64,000 bases of DNA from Acanthochromis polyacanthus (Eukaryota; Chordata; Actinopteri; Pomacentridae). The notes below the pieces were generated by a model. That model was given only the letters and a program-made list of their open reading frames with translations. It searched no databases and was not told the origin of the DNA. The translations under genes and the position numbers were made by a program. Where the stretch lies: the NCBI RefSeq assembly GCF_021347895.1, contig NC_067127.1:39008916-39072915 (forward strand), read 5' to 3'. Below, piece by piece: positions 52,324 to 62,612 of this stretch. How positions within the stretch are numbered: the first letter of the stretch is position 1; every line of letters begins with the position of its first letter.

Positions 52324-52489
52324 AATAGACGAAGCACTGTGGTATTCATTAACTTCATTAAAATAATTATTTACCGTTTGGCGTATAATGATCCAGGGTG
52401 ATGATCAGCCGGTCTGCCAAGTAAGACTGCTGTACTCGGGCCAAAGACGAAGTCCGTCTTTAAACTCGAAGTCCGTGTTTGAAAAATAA

Positions 52490-52605
52490 ATGCGGAGGGA
52501 AAAAACACACACGTGAAGGAGAGAAAATACAAGGCGGAGGAGAGAAAATAAAAGGCGGAGGAAAAAAGCACACAGGCGGAGGAAAAAACACACACGCGAA
52601 GGATG
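52490..52605. repeat. Short minisatellite
   Basis: Irregular tandem words GGCGGAGG(A/G)AAAAA with ACACAC or GAGAAAATA spacers, about five units. It lies at the broken 3' edge of the neighbouring transposon fragment. Confidence 0.6.
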
Positions 52606-53691
52606 TCCCCTTGGGGGCTCCGTATCTCTGAGCTGCATCGGGCCACATCACCTCATCCACATCACAGGCTATATTCTCCCTATAGACCCTATAGACCTGT
52701 TTCACCCGCATCTTTTGGTGCCGGAGAACTCGGTCTACTGTGGCCAAGCTGACGTCAATGTTCTCAAAGTTGACATTATCGGCAATGACTTTGTCTCTGA
52801 TCTCCTGGAGTGTGATGAGGTTGTGCTCACGAACCATATCCACAATGAGGGTTTCTTGTGAGCTGTAAATATGGCAACCCTCCCGCCTCTATGTGGCATT
52901 CTGTCAACTCTAAAGAAAGAAGTAACGTGTTGTCAATTGACATGTTTTGCAATAGCAACTGAGATGAAACCAATAGACTGCTTTCACAGGCTTGTAAAAC
53001 TGTATTGTGACAAAGAAAGCAATAGAGTACAATACCTGTTGTGTTGTCTGCATGCCCTGATAATGGTGGCCACTGTGAAGCTACTCAGGTTTGGACGGAC
53101 TCTTAGTCCTGCTTCAGCCATTGTCATGCCATGGACAATGACATGGTCAATGACTGTTGCTCACATCTCGTCCGTAATGATGGTGCGAGGCTGTCTTGCT
53201 CTTCCTCCTGGACCTTCTCCTCTCCCTCGTTGGCCTCCTCTCCCTCATCTGACTCAAATTCCTCTTACCCTGACTCTGCCTTCATCCATTGTGTTTGTTT
53301 GAATCTTCAGCAAACTGTGCACTCTGAACTTGTTTTTATACGTGTGGTCACATCATTAGCAACAAGTGTCTTCAATTTCGAGTTGTTGTGTGTAATGAAT
53401 GACGCCAGGTGTGTTCATTGTGCTCAAATATTGCTGACTGTGGCAAGCATTTTGGGTCACACGAGCTTTCATTTGAGAATATGAGCAGAGTTCTTTTGCA
53501 ACTTGTGTTTTAACAAGGTAAAATGTGTTTAGATTTATGAGAACGGAGGATTGTGTTTTGTGAATTGTGTCTTCATGTGAAATGTATTTATGATATTGGC
53601 AAATGAGGGCTAGATTTACTAAATGTGTTTAGACAATTGGTCATGTCGTTTAGAGGATTGGCTTTTGTGTTTTAGCATTTGAGAAAAACTG
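52590..53691 (-). pseudogene. Deleted copy of the intron-bearing IS630/Tc1-mariner-type element
   Basis: Upper end is a terminus (CAGTTTTTCTCAAATGC inverted, next to TA at 53,692-53,693), like that of 57,703-60,052. On the minus strand, exon-1-like sequence (about 53,035-53,260; GRARQPRTIITDEM, a stop, then VHGMTMAEAGLRVRPNL) precedes exon-2-like sequence (52,690-52,850; NLITLQEIRDKV, VDRVLRHQKM). This runs directly into the protein's C-terminal words (ENIACDVDEVMWPD). The whole catalytic region is deleted. The other terminus is lost. It is a related but distinct family, as the protein differs at many positions. Confidence 0.82.
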
Positions 53692-53699
53692 TAAACTGT

Positions 53700-54074
53700 T
53701 GAAACACATTTTACACCAAATTTATTCATATTTCACAAACATCTCCTTTTATTTAATAGAGACGATAAAATTTAGCTTTGATATATTTCTCACATTACAT
53801 ACAATTAGTGACAGTTAACAAATAAAAGTGAGATTTTAGGGATTTTTCATGAAATGACCGATTTCTCATCTCATTCCAGAAGTCACATTAGAAAAATAAA
53901 CATGATCTGATGTGAAATTAATGACAGAAATTGAAGTGAGGAGCTCAGAAAGGTCAAAGGATGTTCAGATTAAATGTGAACTCTGAGCTTAACAAGCTGC
54001 TGCTGGACCTTTGAGGACTAAACTGGATTTATCTTCAGTTTGTGGCCTCAACATGATGTGATCTAAACCCAGTA
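53700..54074. other. No gene recognised
   Basis: Joins the deleted transposon to the second NLR 3' block. AT-rich. Confidence 0.4.
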
Positions 54075-54990
54075 AAATGTGCTTCATTAAACTCTGTCTG
54101 GGCTCCAAGGCTTCAGTTGACATGTTTCCAGGACACTTTGTTCTCATCAGCTCAATGTGCTGCAGGTAGAGAAGCTCAACAACTTTGACTGCAGCTGGAA
54201 ATAGAAAGTCAACTGAAATAGAATCCTGCACCGACACAAACATCCTGAAACTTCCTGCACACTCTGCAACCTGACATCAACCTCCAACAGATCATGTCAA
54301 CATTAACTGCACTTCTCCATCATTCAGTGTGGAGCTGCAACACTAAACACGGTCCATCAGAGTCTCTGCACACCAGCTGCTGCTTCAACATCTGGATCAT
54401 CAGGACACACTTCTTCCTCTCACCACCAATCTGGTTCTGGACTCCAATCTGGTTCTGGACCCCAATCTGGTTCTGGACCCCAATCTGGTTCTGGACTCCA
54501 ATCTGGTTCTGGACCCCAATCTGGTTCTGGACTCCAATCTGGTTCTGGACTCCAATCTAGTTCTGGCTGCCAATCTGGTTCTGGACTCCAATCTGGTTCT
54601 GCACTCCAATCTGGTTCTGCACTCCAAACTGGTTCTGCACTCCAAACTGGTTCTGAACGTGGTGACTCCCATCTGTAGAGAGAAGAATAAAGAGCAGAGG
54701 AGATGAATGAGTTTGATGAGCAGCTCATCAGGACTTCAGACGTGTTCAGAGCAGCAGCTTCATGTTAACGTGTTGGAGTGAACACACTGAGCTCCAAGCT
54801 CACACACCTGCACACACTGTCAGCATCAGGTGTGTTTCTCTGCACATTTCACTGCAGTCCACAGTGGAAACAAACTGCTGACAGTCATCAAGCTTCATTA
54901 CTGCACAAACTCTTCACTCATGGATTTCCTGCTGCTCCATTTAAACCAACAGTCTCTGAGTGTCCATCAACATCTCATCTGCTCCAGAAA
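54075..54990 (-). repeat. NLR 3'-flank block, copy 2 (gene 2)
   Basis: Counterpart of 823-1,458 plus 7,228-7,322. It has no gypsy insertion (continuous through AAGCTTCATTACTGC at 54,891) and so serves as the empty site. It carries an 18-bp minisatellite that copy 1 lacks. Confidence 0.8.
54427..54655. repeat. 18-bp minisatellite
   Basis: About 12-13 copies of the unit AATCTGGTTCTGGACTCC with variants (GACCCC, GCACTCC). Because 18 is a multiple of three, all frames without stops stay open, giving artificial repetitive open frames on both strands. Copy 1 (about 1,213-1,240) has none. Confidence 0.92.
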
Positions 54991-55916
54991 AACTACCTCA
55001 CAGCCTGAGTCCAGTCTAATTACAAACCATTTTTTGGATATTTTTGAAAACTGAGACAGCAAAGACACAGGTCTGTAATTTGATCAAATGTGTTTGTCAC
55101 CATTTCTATAGATTGGGACCACCTTAGCCTTTTTCATCCTATTAGGAAAAATAGCTGTTTGGAAGGATTTATTCCATCTATAAGTAAATGGTTTGAGGAC
55201 ACAGTCCATGACTTCCTATATAAGTGCCATATCAATAATATTATCATCTGTAGATTTTTATCTCTCAAACTTCCAGACCACTTCTAATACATCACTCTCA
55301 CAAACTCCACCAAGGAACATTGAATTGTTGCTGTTGAATGTAAACTCATAATAATAATCTACATGGATAATTTCACTGCTAAATTTGGGGCGACATAAAG
55401 AAATCATTAACCTCATTAGCAATTTTCTCATTATTTTCAATCAATAAATTGTCATTATTTATAAAAAAAAATGTTGGAGAATGATTTTTTTTATGGTTCT
55501 ATTGAGCTCCAGGTACCTTCATGTTATTTTGGTGTCTTAGCAGCAGTTGATCGTAATAGATGTCAGTTTGTTTTCATATTTATTGTTCTTGTCCTTCTTA
55601 TCCTTTGTTCTGTGTGATTAATTCCCTATAGAGACCATTTTTCTTTTTACAAGCGTTTTCCAACCCTTCAACCATGGGTTTTCCTTCTTTCTAGGATTCT
55701 ATCTATGTTCTTTTAATAGGAAAATATACCTAAAAATGCATCATGATTGATTGGTATCGTCTCCATAAACTTCCAGCCAGTCATGAGGTCTGCCTTCGGT
55801 GCCATGATTGCCTCTGGTGATTTTATTCTAACTAAACTACTAGTCTGTGTATTTGTTCCTATTTTTAACTTTTTCTAATTAATGATGTGTTAAGAGACAT
55901 GATTAATCATTGAGTT

Positions 55917-57489
55917 TTTGTGTATCTCGACAATATTCTGATTTATTCACAGACCCTGGAGGAGCATGTTGGTCATGTGCGCTGTGTCCTGGAGAGGCTC
56001 CTGAAGAATCACCTTTTCGTTAAGGCTGAGAAATGTGAGTTTCACGCAACCACTATTTCTTTCTTGGGTTACGTTATCTCTCCCGGACAGATCCAGATGG
56101 AACCTGGGAAGCTGACCGCAGTACAGCAGTGGCCGGTCCCATCAACTCGGAAGCAGCTCCAGCGTTTCCTGGGTTTTGCAAACTTCTATCGATGGTTCAT
56201 CAGGAATTACAGCAAGGTAGCAACACCACTCACAGCACTAACATCCACTCTCAGACCGTTTCAGTGGACCCCGGAGACTGAGCGAGCTTTCCTGGAGTTA
56301 AAGCACCGGTTCACCACCGCACCAATACTCACGCAGCCAGACCCCGCTCTCCAGTTCATCGTGGAAGTGGATGCCTCCGACACTGGAGTGGGGGCAGTCC
56401 TTTCACAACGTTCTCCAGAGGACCAAAAACTTCACCCCTTTGCCTTCTTCTCACAGCGGCTCTCAGCAGCAGAACAAAACTACGATGTGGGTAATCGCGA
56501 GCTATTAGCTGTCAAGTTAGCCTTGGAGGAATGGCGACACTGGTTGGAGGGGGCAGAGCAGCCATTCATAGTATGGACAGATCATAAAAATCTGGAATAT
56601 GTTAAGTCAGCCAAGAGACTGAACCTCCGTTAGGCTCGATGGGCGTTGTTTTTTGATCGTTTTAACTTTTCCCTTTCCTGTCGCCCTGGTTCGAGGATTG
56701 TCAAGCCTGACGCCCTCTCCCGGCAGTTCACAGTGGAGGAGGACACTGGGGTCCCGCACTCTATTTTACCGAAGTCCTGCCTCGTCTCCTCCCTTACCTG
56801 GCAGATTGAGGATGACGTACGTAGAGCCCAGAGACTGAACCCGGTCCCATGTAACTGTCCCAAGGGGAGAATGTTTGTGCCTGAGTCTGTTCGCCCCCAG
56901 GTTCTCTAATGGGGACATGCCTCTTGGATCTCCTGCCATCCTGGGGCAGCCCGTACCCTAGAGGTGCTCTGCCGGAAGTTCTGGTGGCCAACCATGACCG
57001 CGGACACCAAGGAGTTTGTTGCCGCATGCTCCACCTGTGTGCGGAGTGAGACCCCGAATCAACCCAGCCCTGGCCTCCTTCAACCGCTCCCGGTTCCTCG
57101 TCGTCCCTGGTCACACATCGCTATGGATTTTGTCACCCGTCTCCCTGTCTCCTGAGGTAACACAGTTATATTCACCATTGTTGACCAGTTTTCTAAAGCG
57201 GCTCACTTTGTCCCCTTGCCCAAGCTCCCCACAGCTAAGGAGACCGCCGAGGCGCTGGTCCAGCATGTGTTCCGCCTCCATGGGATCCCCCAAGGACATT
57301 GTGTCGGACCGCGGACCTCAGATTACCTCGGAGGTTTGGAGAACTTTCTGTGACTCCCTGGGAGCTAAGGTTAGTCTCACTTCAGGGTTCCATCCCCAGT
57401 CCAATGGCCAGACCAAGCAGACCAATCAGTCGTTAGAGGTTTTTCTTAGTTGTATGGTGTCTGAGAACCCGTCCTCATGGAGTCAATAA
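55917..57489 (+). pseudogene. Chromovirus-type Ty3/gypsy pol fragment
   Basis: Starts inside the reverse transcriptase at its catalytic box, which reads YLDN where YxDD is expected. It runs through RNase H ([18 protein letters not shown]), the PDALSR tether and the integrase zinc and core segments (DIVSDRGPQ), ending soon after SNGQTKQ. In-frame stops occur at 56,631, about 56,908 and 57,153, and there is a frameshift near 57,290. No LTRs are present. This family differs from the gypsy element at 1,469. Its words resemble fish sushi-type chromoviruses. Confidence 0.85.
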
Positions 57490-57702
57490 TCAGTCAATAA
57501 TAATCCACTAACTATTGTAAAAATATCATCAGTGTTGCAGCATCTTTGGTTATCCTGCTCGGTTTTACAATTAACGGATGGAAACTCAGACTAAACAGAA
57601 TATTAACAAACTCTGTGGTTTTCACATGATCATTAGATTTTAATAAATCAGTGTTAAAGTCACCACAAACCAAAACAGTCTTATCATTATGATTTCCACG
57701 TA

Positions 57703-60052
57703 CAGTTTTTCACAATTGCTAAAACACTAAACCCCATTCTCTGAACCAAATTCTCAGTGGCCTAAACTTATTCATCGAATCAAACACTCTTTTGGCGAAA
57801 ACTTAAACACTGTTCAGGTCCTATGCTGAATTTGCAAAACTCATCTGCTCTTTTTTGCAAAACCTGAGACACATTCTCAGTCACTAAACACATTTCACCA
57901 CATTTTTGCAAAATTGTAATCACTGGCGGCAAAATGTGAACACAACTCCAACACAGCTGTCATCTTTTACACACAACTCAAAATTGAACACGCATGTCTC
58001 TAATGATGTGATCAGACCAAGTGGGAAGGATAAAAGCCAGTTCAGAGTGCACAGGTGGCACATGTGCTTCCATGGACAATGGATGGAAAAATACAGAGAG
58101 GCAGAGGAGTTCGCGTGAGAGGTGGTGGACAAGGAGGAAGAGGCAGAGGACGAGGAAGGGGAAGACCGAGAACAGTCATCACGGATGAAATTCAGGCAAC
58201 TATTGTCCACCATGTCCTGGTTCATGGGATGACAATGAGAGAGGCAGGACAAAGAGTCCAACCCAATTTGAGCAGGTTCTCTGTCTCCTGCATCATCAGG
58301 ACATTCAGAGAAGACAACAGGTAATTGTGTCTTCGACATACATGTATTTACTGTATATGTTTTTGACATCAAGAATACTACTGTACTTTACTGTAAGTAC
58401 TGTAATGCATATTACAATACTGTTTTTACTGGCTGGATATGTTTGTAAGTGCATTTTCCTCTTTGTAGATTTGAAAGACGACCACATGAGGGAGGAAGGC
58501 CTTCTATGTTCTCCCAACAGCAAGAAAGACTCATTGTTGACATGGTCCTTCAACATAATGCCATCCGACTCCGGGATATCCAGCAGAGAGTGATTGAAGA
58601 CCATGTCAACTTTGATGGAATCAATAGTGTGTGTCTGTCAACTACTGATCGTGTCCTCCAACGAAACAGACTCAGCATGAAACAAGTGTACAGGGTACCC
58701 TTTGAGCGAAACTCTGCAAGAGTCAACGATCTAAGATATCAGTATGTGCAGGTAAATGTAACCTACACACACTTTCCGCACTGATGCTTTCAGTACAACT
58801 GTCTGCTCAGAGGCCGACTGTTACTGTAGGCTAGTAGTTGCAGTTGCTCCTTTTACAGTGCTGTAAACTATGTTGTATGTAAATCTGGACTGTATACTGT
58901 AAATACACTATTGAAGTAGTCTGTCTTTCTGTATTACTTACTGTACTAAACAACTTTTTATCTATTTTTATAGAGAGTGTTTGAACTGGATTCCATGGAA
59001 AGGCCCCATGAATACATTTTCATAGATGAAGCAGGGTTCAATCTGGCAAAAAGGAGGCACAGAGGCAGGAACATAATTGGTCAACGTGTCATTGCGGAAG
59101 TCCCTGGCCAGCGTGGTGGCAATGTCACCCTTTGTGCAGCCATAAGTAACTGGGGGGTTCTCCACCGTCATGCAAACCTGGGGCCATACAACACTGAACA
59201 TCTCCTGGCATTTCTAGGTGGTCTACAGAATGTTATGACGGAACGTGAGCAGCAGAATCAGCAAGAAGTGCATCCTATGTATGTCATAGTTTGGGACAAT
59301 GTGAGGTTTCACCATGCTGTCCTGATTTGTGAGTGGTTCACTCACAACCAGCGCTTCATCAAGGTTTTCCTTCCACCCAACAGCCCCTTCCTGAATCCAA
59401 TAGAGGAATTTTTCTCTGCATGGCGGTGGAAGGTCGATGACCAACAGCCCAACACCAGGGAACATTTATTGGAGGCAATGGAACAGGCCTGTGATGAGAT
59501 AACTGCAGAGTCTTGTCAAGGCTGGGTTCGGCACACCAGAGGGTTCTTCCCCCGTTGTCTGGCAAGGGAAAAAATTGCCTGCGATGTAGATGAAGTCCTC
59601 TGGCCAGACCCCGCACAAAGACAAGTTGTTGGAGACTGAATCTCCATGACTGTGACTATGCAGTAGTGTGCTTTTGTTTAGTTTGTTTTGTATTTATTTT
59701 TTGTTATGAAAGTGAATTTAGATATCACTTTGACTTCAATGATTTATTTTTGCTGAATACATTTACAGTAAAATAAACATTTTCTGTTCACTACATGGAC
59801 TGCGCACTGTGTCCTAAGTTATTTCATGTAGTGTTGATCTGAGGTGAACATGTTTTTACTTGCTGTGTGTAAGATCTGAACGCATAGTTTGGTTTTGAAC
59901 ACAGGAGAACTGGTTTTGAGGTGATAGTTTGATTTTGACAGAAAAGTCTTGAGGTTTTGTGAATGTAGTTTGAAATTTTGGATTTGTGTTTAAGGTTTTG
60001 AGAAAATGGGTGGAGGTTTCAAGAAATGTGTTGTAGCAATTGTGAAAAACTG
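57703..60052 (+). mobile_element. Complete intron-bearing IS630/Tc1-mariner-type transposon
   Basis: 2,350 bp with TA on both sides (57,701-57,702 and 60,053-60,054). The inverted ends read CAGTTTTTCACAATTGCTA and, from the right, CAGTTTTTCACAATTGCTAC; homology fades after about 25 bases. It carries one gene of three exons whose splice sites all join in frame. It is inserted in the LINE remnant. Both ends and the coding frame look intact, so this copy could be recent. Confidence 0.92.
58079..59639 (+). CDS. IS630/Tc1-mariner-type transposase, three exons
   Basis: Exons 58,079-58,320, 58,469-58,751 and 58,974-59,639. Donors CAACAG|GTAATT and GTGCAG|GTAAAT; acceptors TTTGTAG and TTTTATAG. They join without a shift into about 396 residues. 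The N-terminus is arginine/glycine-rich (RGRGRGRGRPR), then a helix-turn-helix (MTMREAGQRVQPNLS) and a second DNA-binding part (LRDIQQRVIEDHVNF). DDE core: Asp in FIDEAGFN, Asp in VIVWDN, Glu in FLNPIEEFF, with 35 residues between the last two by my count (DD35E). It ends CDVDEVLWPDPAQR. The first in-frame ATG was chosen as start; a GTG lies 24 bases earlier. No stop or frameshift seen. Confidence 0.9.
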
Positions 60053-60072
60053 TAAATCATAAATCTTTTTGA

Positions 60073-60076
<4 letters not shown>

Positions 60077-60132
<56 letters not shown>

Positions 60133-60147
60133 CACACACATATATAT

Positions 60148-60196
<49 letters not shown>
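60077..60196. repeat. (CA)n/(TA)n compound microsatellite
   Basis: About 23 CA units, then alternating ATATAT and CACACA blocks, then about 19 TA units. Potential cruciform or slippage site. Confidence 0.95.
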
Positions 60197-60197
<1 letters not shown>

Positions 60198-61216
60198 GCT
60201 GTATATAAGCAGCATAATGAGTGAAGTTACTGCAAAACATTATTTCTGCAGCCCTTTGATGTCCTTTAATGTTAAATCACATTTTCTCTGCTCCATTATT
60301 TTCTTTGCCATGAAATCAGGACTCATATGAACCAAAATAAAAACCAGAGATCCTTTCTCAGATGGAAAACATGTCATCTCTGACAGCATTTAAAACTATA
60401 ATGGTCACAAATAGTCCCACACTAATGTTCCTCCATAGCAACACAGTGAGTTGCTGTTCCAGTCTGGGTCACATTCTAGGATTTTCTGACAGTAAAACTA
60501 AGAGTGACATCATGACGGTAGCTGAAGACAGACAGCAATGTTCATCATTTGAACTTTTTCTCTTAACTTAAATGGGACACGTGTTGAGTCATTGTTAATT
60601 TAACAACATGGTTCTGAATTTACCTGTTGGCTCCGCCCACTCCTGTAATGTCACCTGGCTGTAGTTTACTCCTGCGGTGAGGACTGAGGACTGGATGGAG
60701 TCAGAGCTCCATGGATCGGACAAACGGCTCAAGAACATCATTCAATCATTTACTGTTTTATGAGGAATTAAGAACATATCGGCGTTTAATCGGCAAACTC
60801 CGGCCGAGGATGATTTTTTTTTAAAAGAGCTATAATCTACAGATTTATCAGCCAGCCAATAAATCAGTCAGGTCCGACTGTTTACCGTCTTCCATGTGGA
60901 ATTGTTTGGTTCTGTCACTACTGGATTAACTGTCCATTTACACAACAGTAAGTCTACTGGGACAAACTGCCTGAAATGTGCTGCCAGAGACATTTCAGGG
61001 ATTTAGAGTCATTCTGAGGGGCAGATGTGTTAAAATTTGAAATAAGATTAATCATGATAATGATTAATCAACATTAATGTTGACAGCCTTAATTTTTACT
61101 GATTTAAACAGTGAAAATGTGTCATTTTAGAGGAAAACACCGGAAAACATTGATATTTGTAAAAGTACATTAATATTGAGCTTCTTTTTTTGGTTTGTGT
61201 GTAAATTGTCATTTTG
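60197..61216. other. No gene recognised
   Basis: Unassigned. Near 61,140-61,200 a short duplicate of the start of the following NLR block occurs (GATATTTGTAAAAGTACATT repeated at 61,151 and 61,244). Confidence 0.4.
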
Positions 61217-62275
61217 GCAGCAAACATTGAAAAAGAACACACTGATATTTGTAAAAGTACATTATTGTACAAACAAAAGGATTTACAGTTTGATCCTCTT
61301 TTTATGGTTTGTGTGTAAATTGACATTTTTTCTCCTGATTTGATTCCAAATTCTGTGGAATTGAACAAAAGGATCCAACATGTAAAATGAGAGTAAATGT
61401 TGAGAGAATGACTGAATGTAAAGATGCTGCTGTGAAATAAGAGGCGCTGGTTTGCAGGCTTCAGTCTCACTGATCTCAGAGCTGTGACAAACATCACACT
61501 GATCAGCTGATCACTGTTGGAATGAGACAACAAACAGTGAGATCAGATCTGATGGACACTCTGATGAAGGAGGACCACTGTCTCTGCACATCTGGAAGGC
61601 TGTCAGCTGGAATCAACTTTATTTCCTCAACACATCAACAACAGTCGGCTTCACATCCATCAAACACACCATGACAACAAGCTTGTGGCTCCTCTGATTG
61701 GCTGACTGCTGTCTCTGTGTTTCTGTCTCCATTCTGCTCTCACAGCTTCACTGAGAAGCTGCAGGTTTACAGGAGACACTGGATCTTTGCTTTGATACTG
61801 ACTGTGTTTAGTAGAAAACTGCTGGAAGCAGCAGAGACTGATGGAACCTTCTACTGACCTCAGAGTCTTCAGGCTGCAGTCTGGACTCTCCATAAGATCT
61901 AACAGATGTTTCACTGATGATTCCTGCAGGTTGTTCTGACTCAGGTCCAGATATTCCAGATGTGAGGGGTTGGACTTCAGAGCTGAGACCAGAGAATCAC
62001 AGCTGATCTCTGACAAACTGCAGTGCTTCAATCTGAACAAAGAATAAAAGATGTAGATAAAATCATTGATGATCCATCAGATGTGTTCAGGTTCTGAATG
62101 TGCAGATCAACATTACTTTGTCTTCATCAATCAGCTTTTCTCTAAAAGCAGCACAGTGACTTTGTCCTTCTCTTATTGTGGATCATCATCATGTCAGCCT
62201 TCTACACACATCATCCACATGTCAGCACAACATTCATCCACCTATTCATGTCCACACATCAGTAACATGCTGCAT
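61217..62275 (-). repeat. NLR 3'-region block, copy 2 (gene 2)
   Basis: Paralogue of 7,470-9,330 but shorter by one LRR exon and its intron. Identity is very high through the whole block, so the duplication is fairly young or homogenised by gene conversion. Confidence 0.8.
61859..62032 (-). CDS. LRR exon of a second NLR gene, apparent hybrid
   Basis: A 174-bp exon, acceptor TTGTTCAG above 62,032, donor GAG|GTCAGT below 61,859, in the same phase as the gene-1 LRR exons. Its start (SLSEISC) and upstream intron match the gene-1 exon at 8,923-9,099, while its later part ([17 protein letters not shown]) and downstream intron match the exon at 8,123-8,296. The upstream exons of this gene must lie beyond the window. 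The same read-through tail to a stop near 61,660 exists. Confidence 0.85.
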
Positions 62276-62612
62276 CATCAACAGGATCAGGATCAGTCAA
62301 ATAAAACTCAACACAACCAAAGAAATATTTAGACTTCACTCACTAAACTTTGTCTCTTCAGACTGATCTGAGTTCAGAGGATCTTCTGGATCCAGATGTG
62401 ACTCTTCAGCTCAAATTACAAACATTCATTTGCTTTAACAACTAACACTCAACATTTTATACACTTTCTGATACAAACACTCCACTTTCGTCACAACAAA
62501 CTCAATTTAGGACAAAAACAGAAAATGTGAACCAGAGCAGATTTACAGCTTCATGGATGGAAGTTCTGTTGAACAGAAATGAGCTTCAGTTGTCATTAAA
62601 CACATGAGATCT
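62276..62612. other. Intron or flank of NLR gene 2, nothing recognised
   Basis: No repeat or exon identified before the hAT terminus. Confidence 0.4.

Larger units (their letters stand above)
54995..60080 (-). mobile_element. CR1/Jockey-like LINE remnant, split by two insertions
   Basis: Three pieces in order. 54,995-55,916 is reverse-transcriptase-like (minus strand: RMKKAKVVPIYRNGDK, then NYRPVSLLSQFSKI). 57,490-57,702 is endonuclease-like, with the GDFN motif in VLVCGDFNTDLL. A short piece beyond 60,053 follows. The gypsy fragment and the IS630-like element lie between them. Frameshifts and stops are present. The outer boundaries are approximate; the upper one may be the microsatellite at 60,077. 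Confidence 0.6.

Noticed and set aside
54294..54728. Repetitive frame that resembles a structural repeat protein
   Set aside because: An 18-bp minisatellite keeps every stop-free frame open; the paralogous block has no such sequence, so it is not conserved coding.
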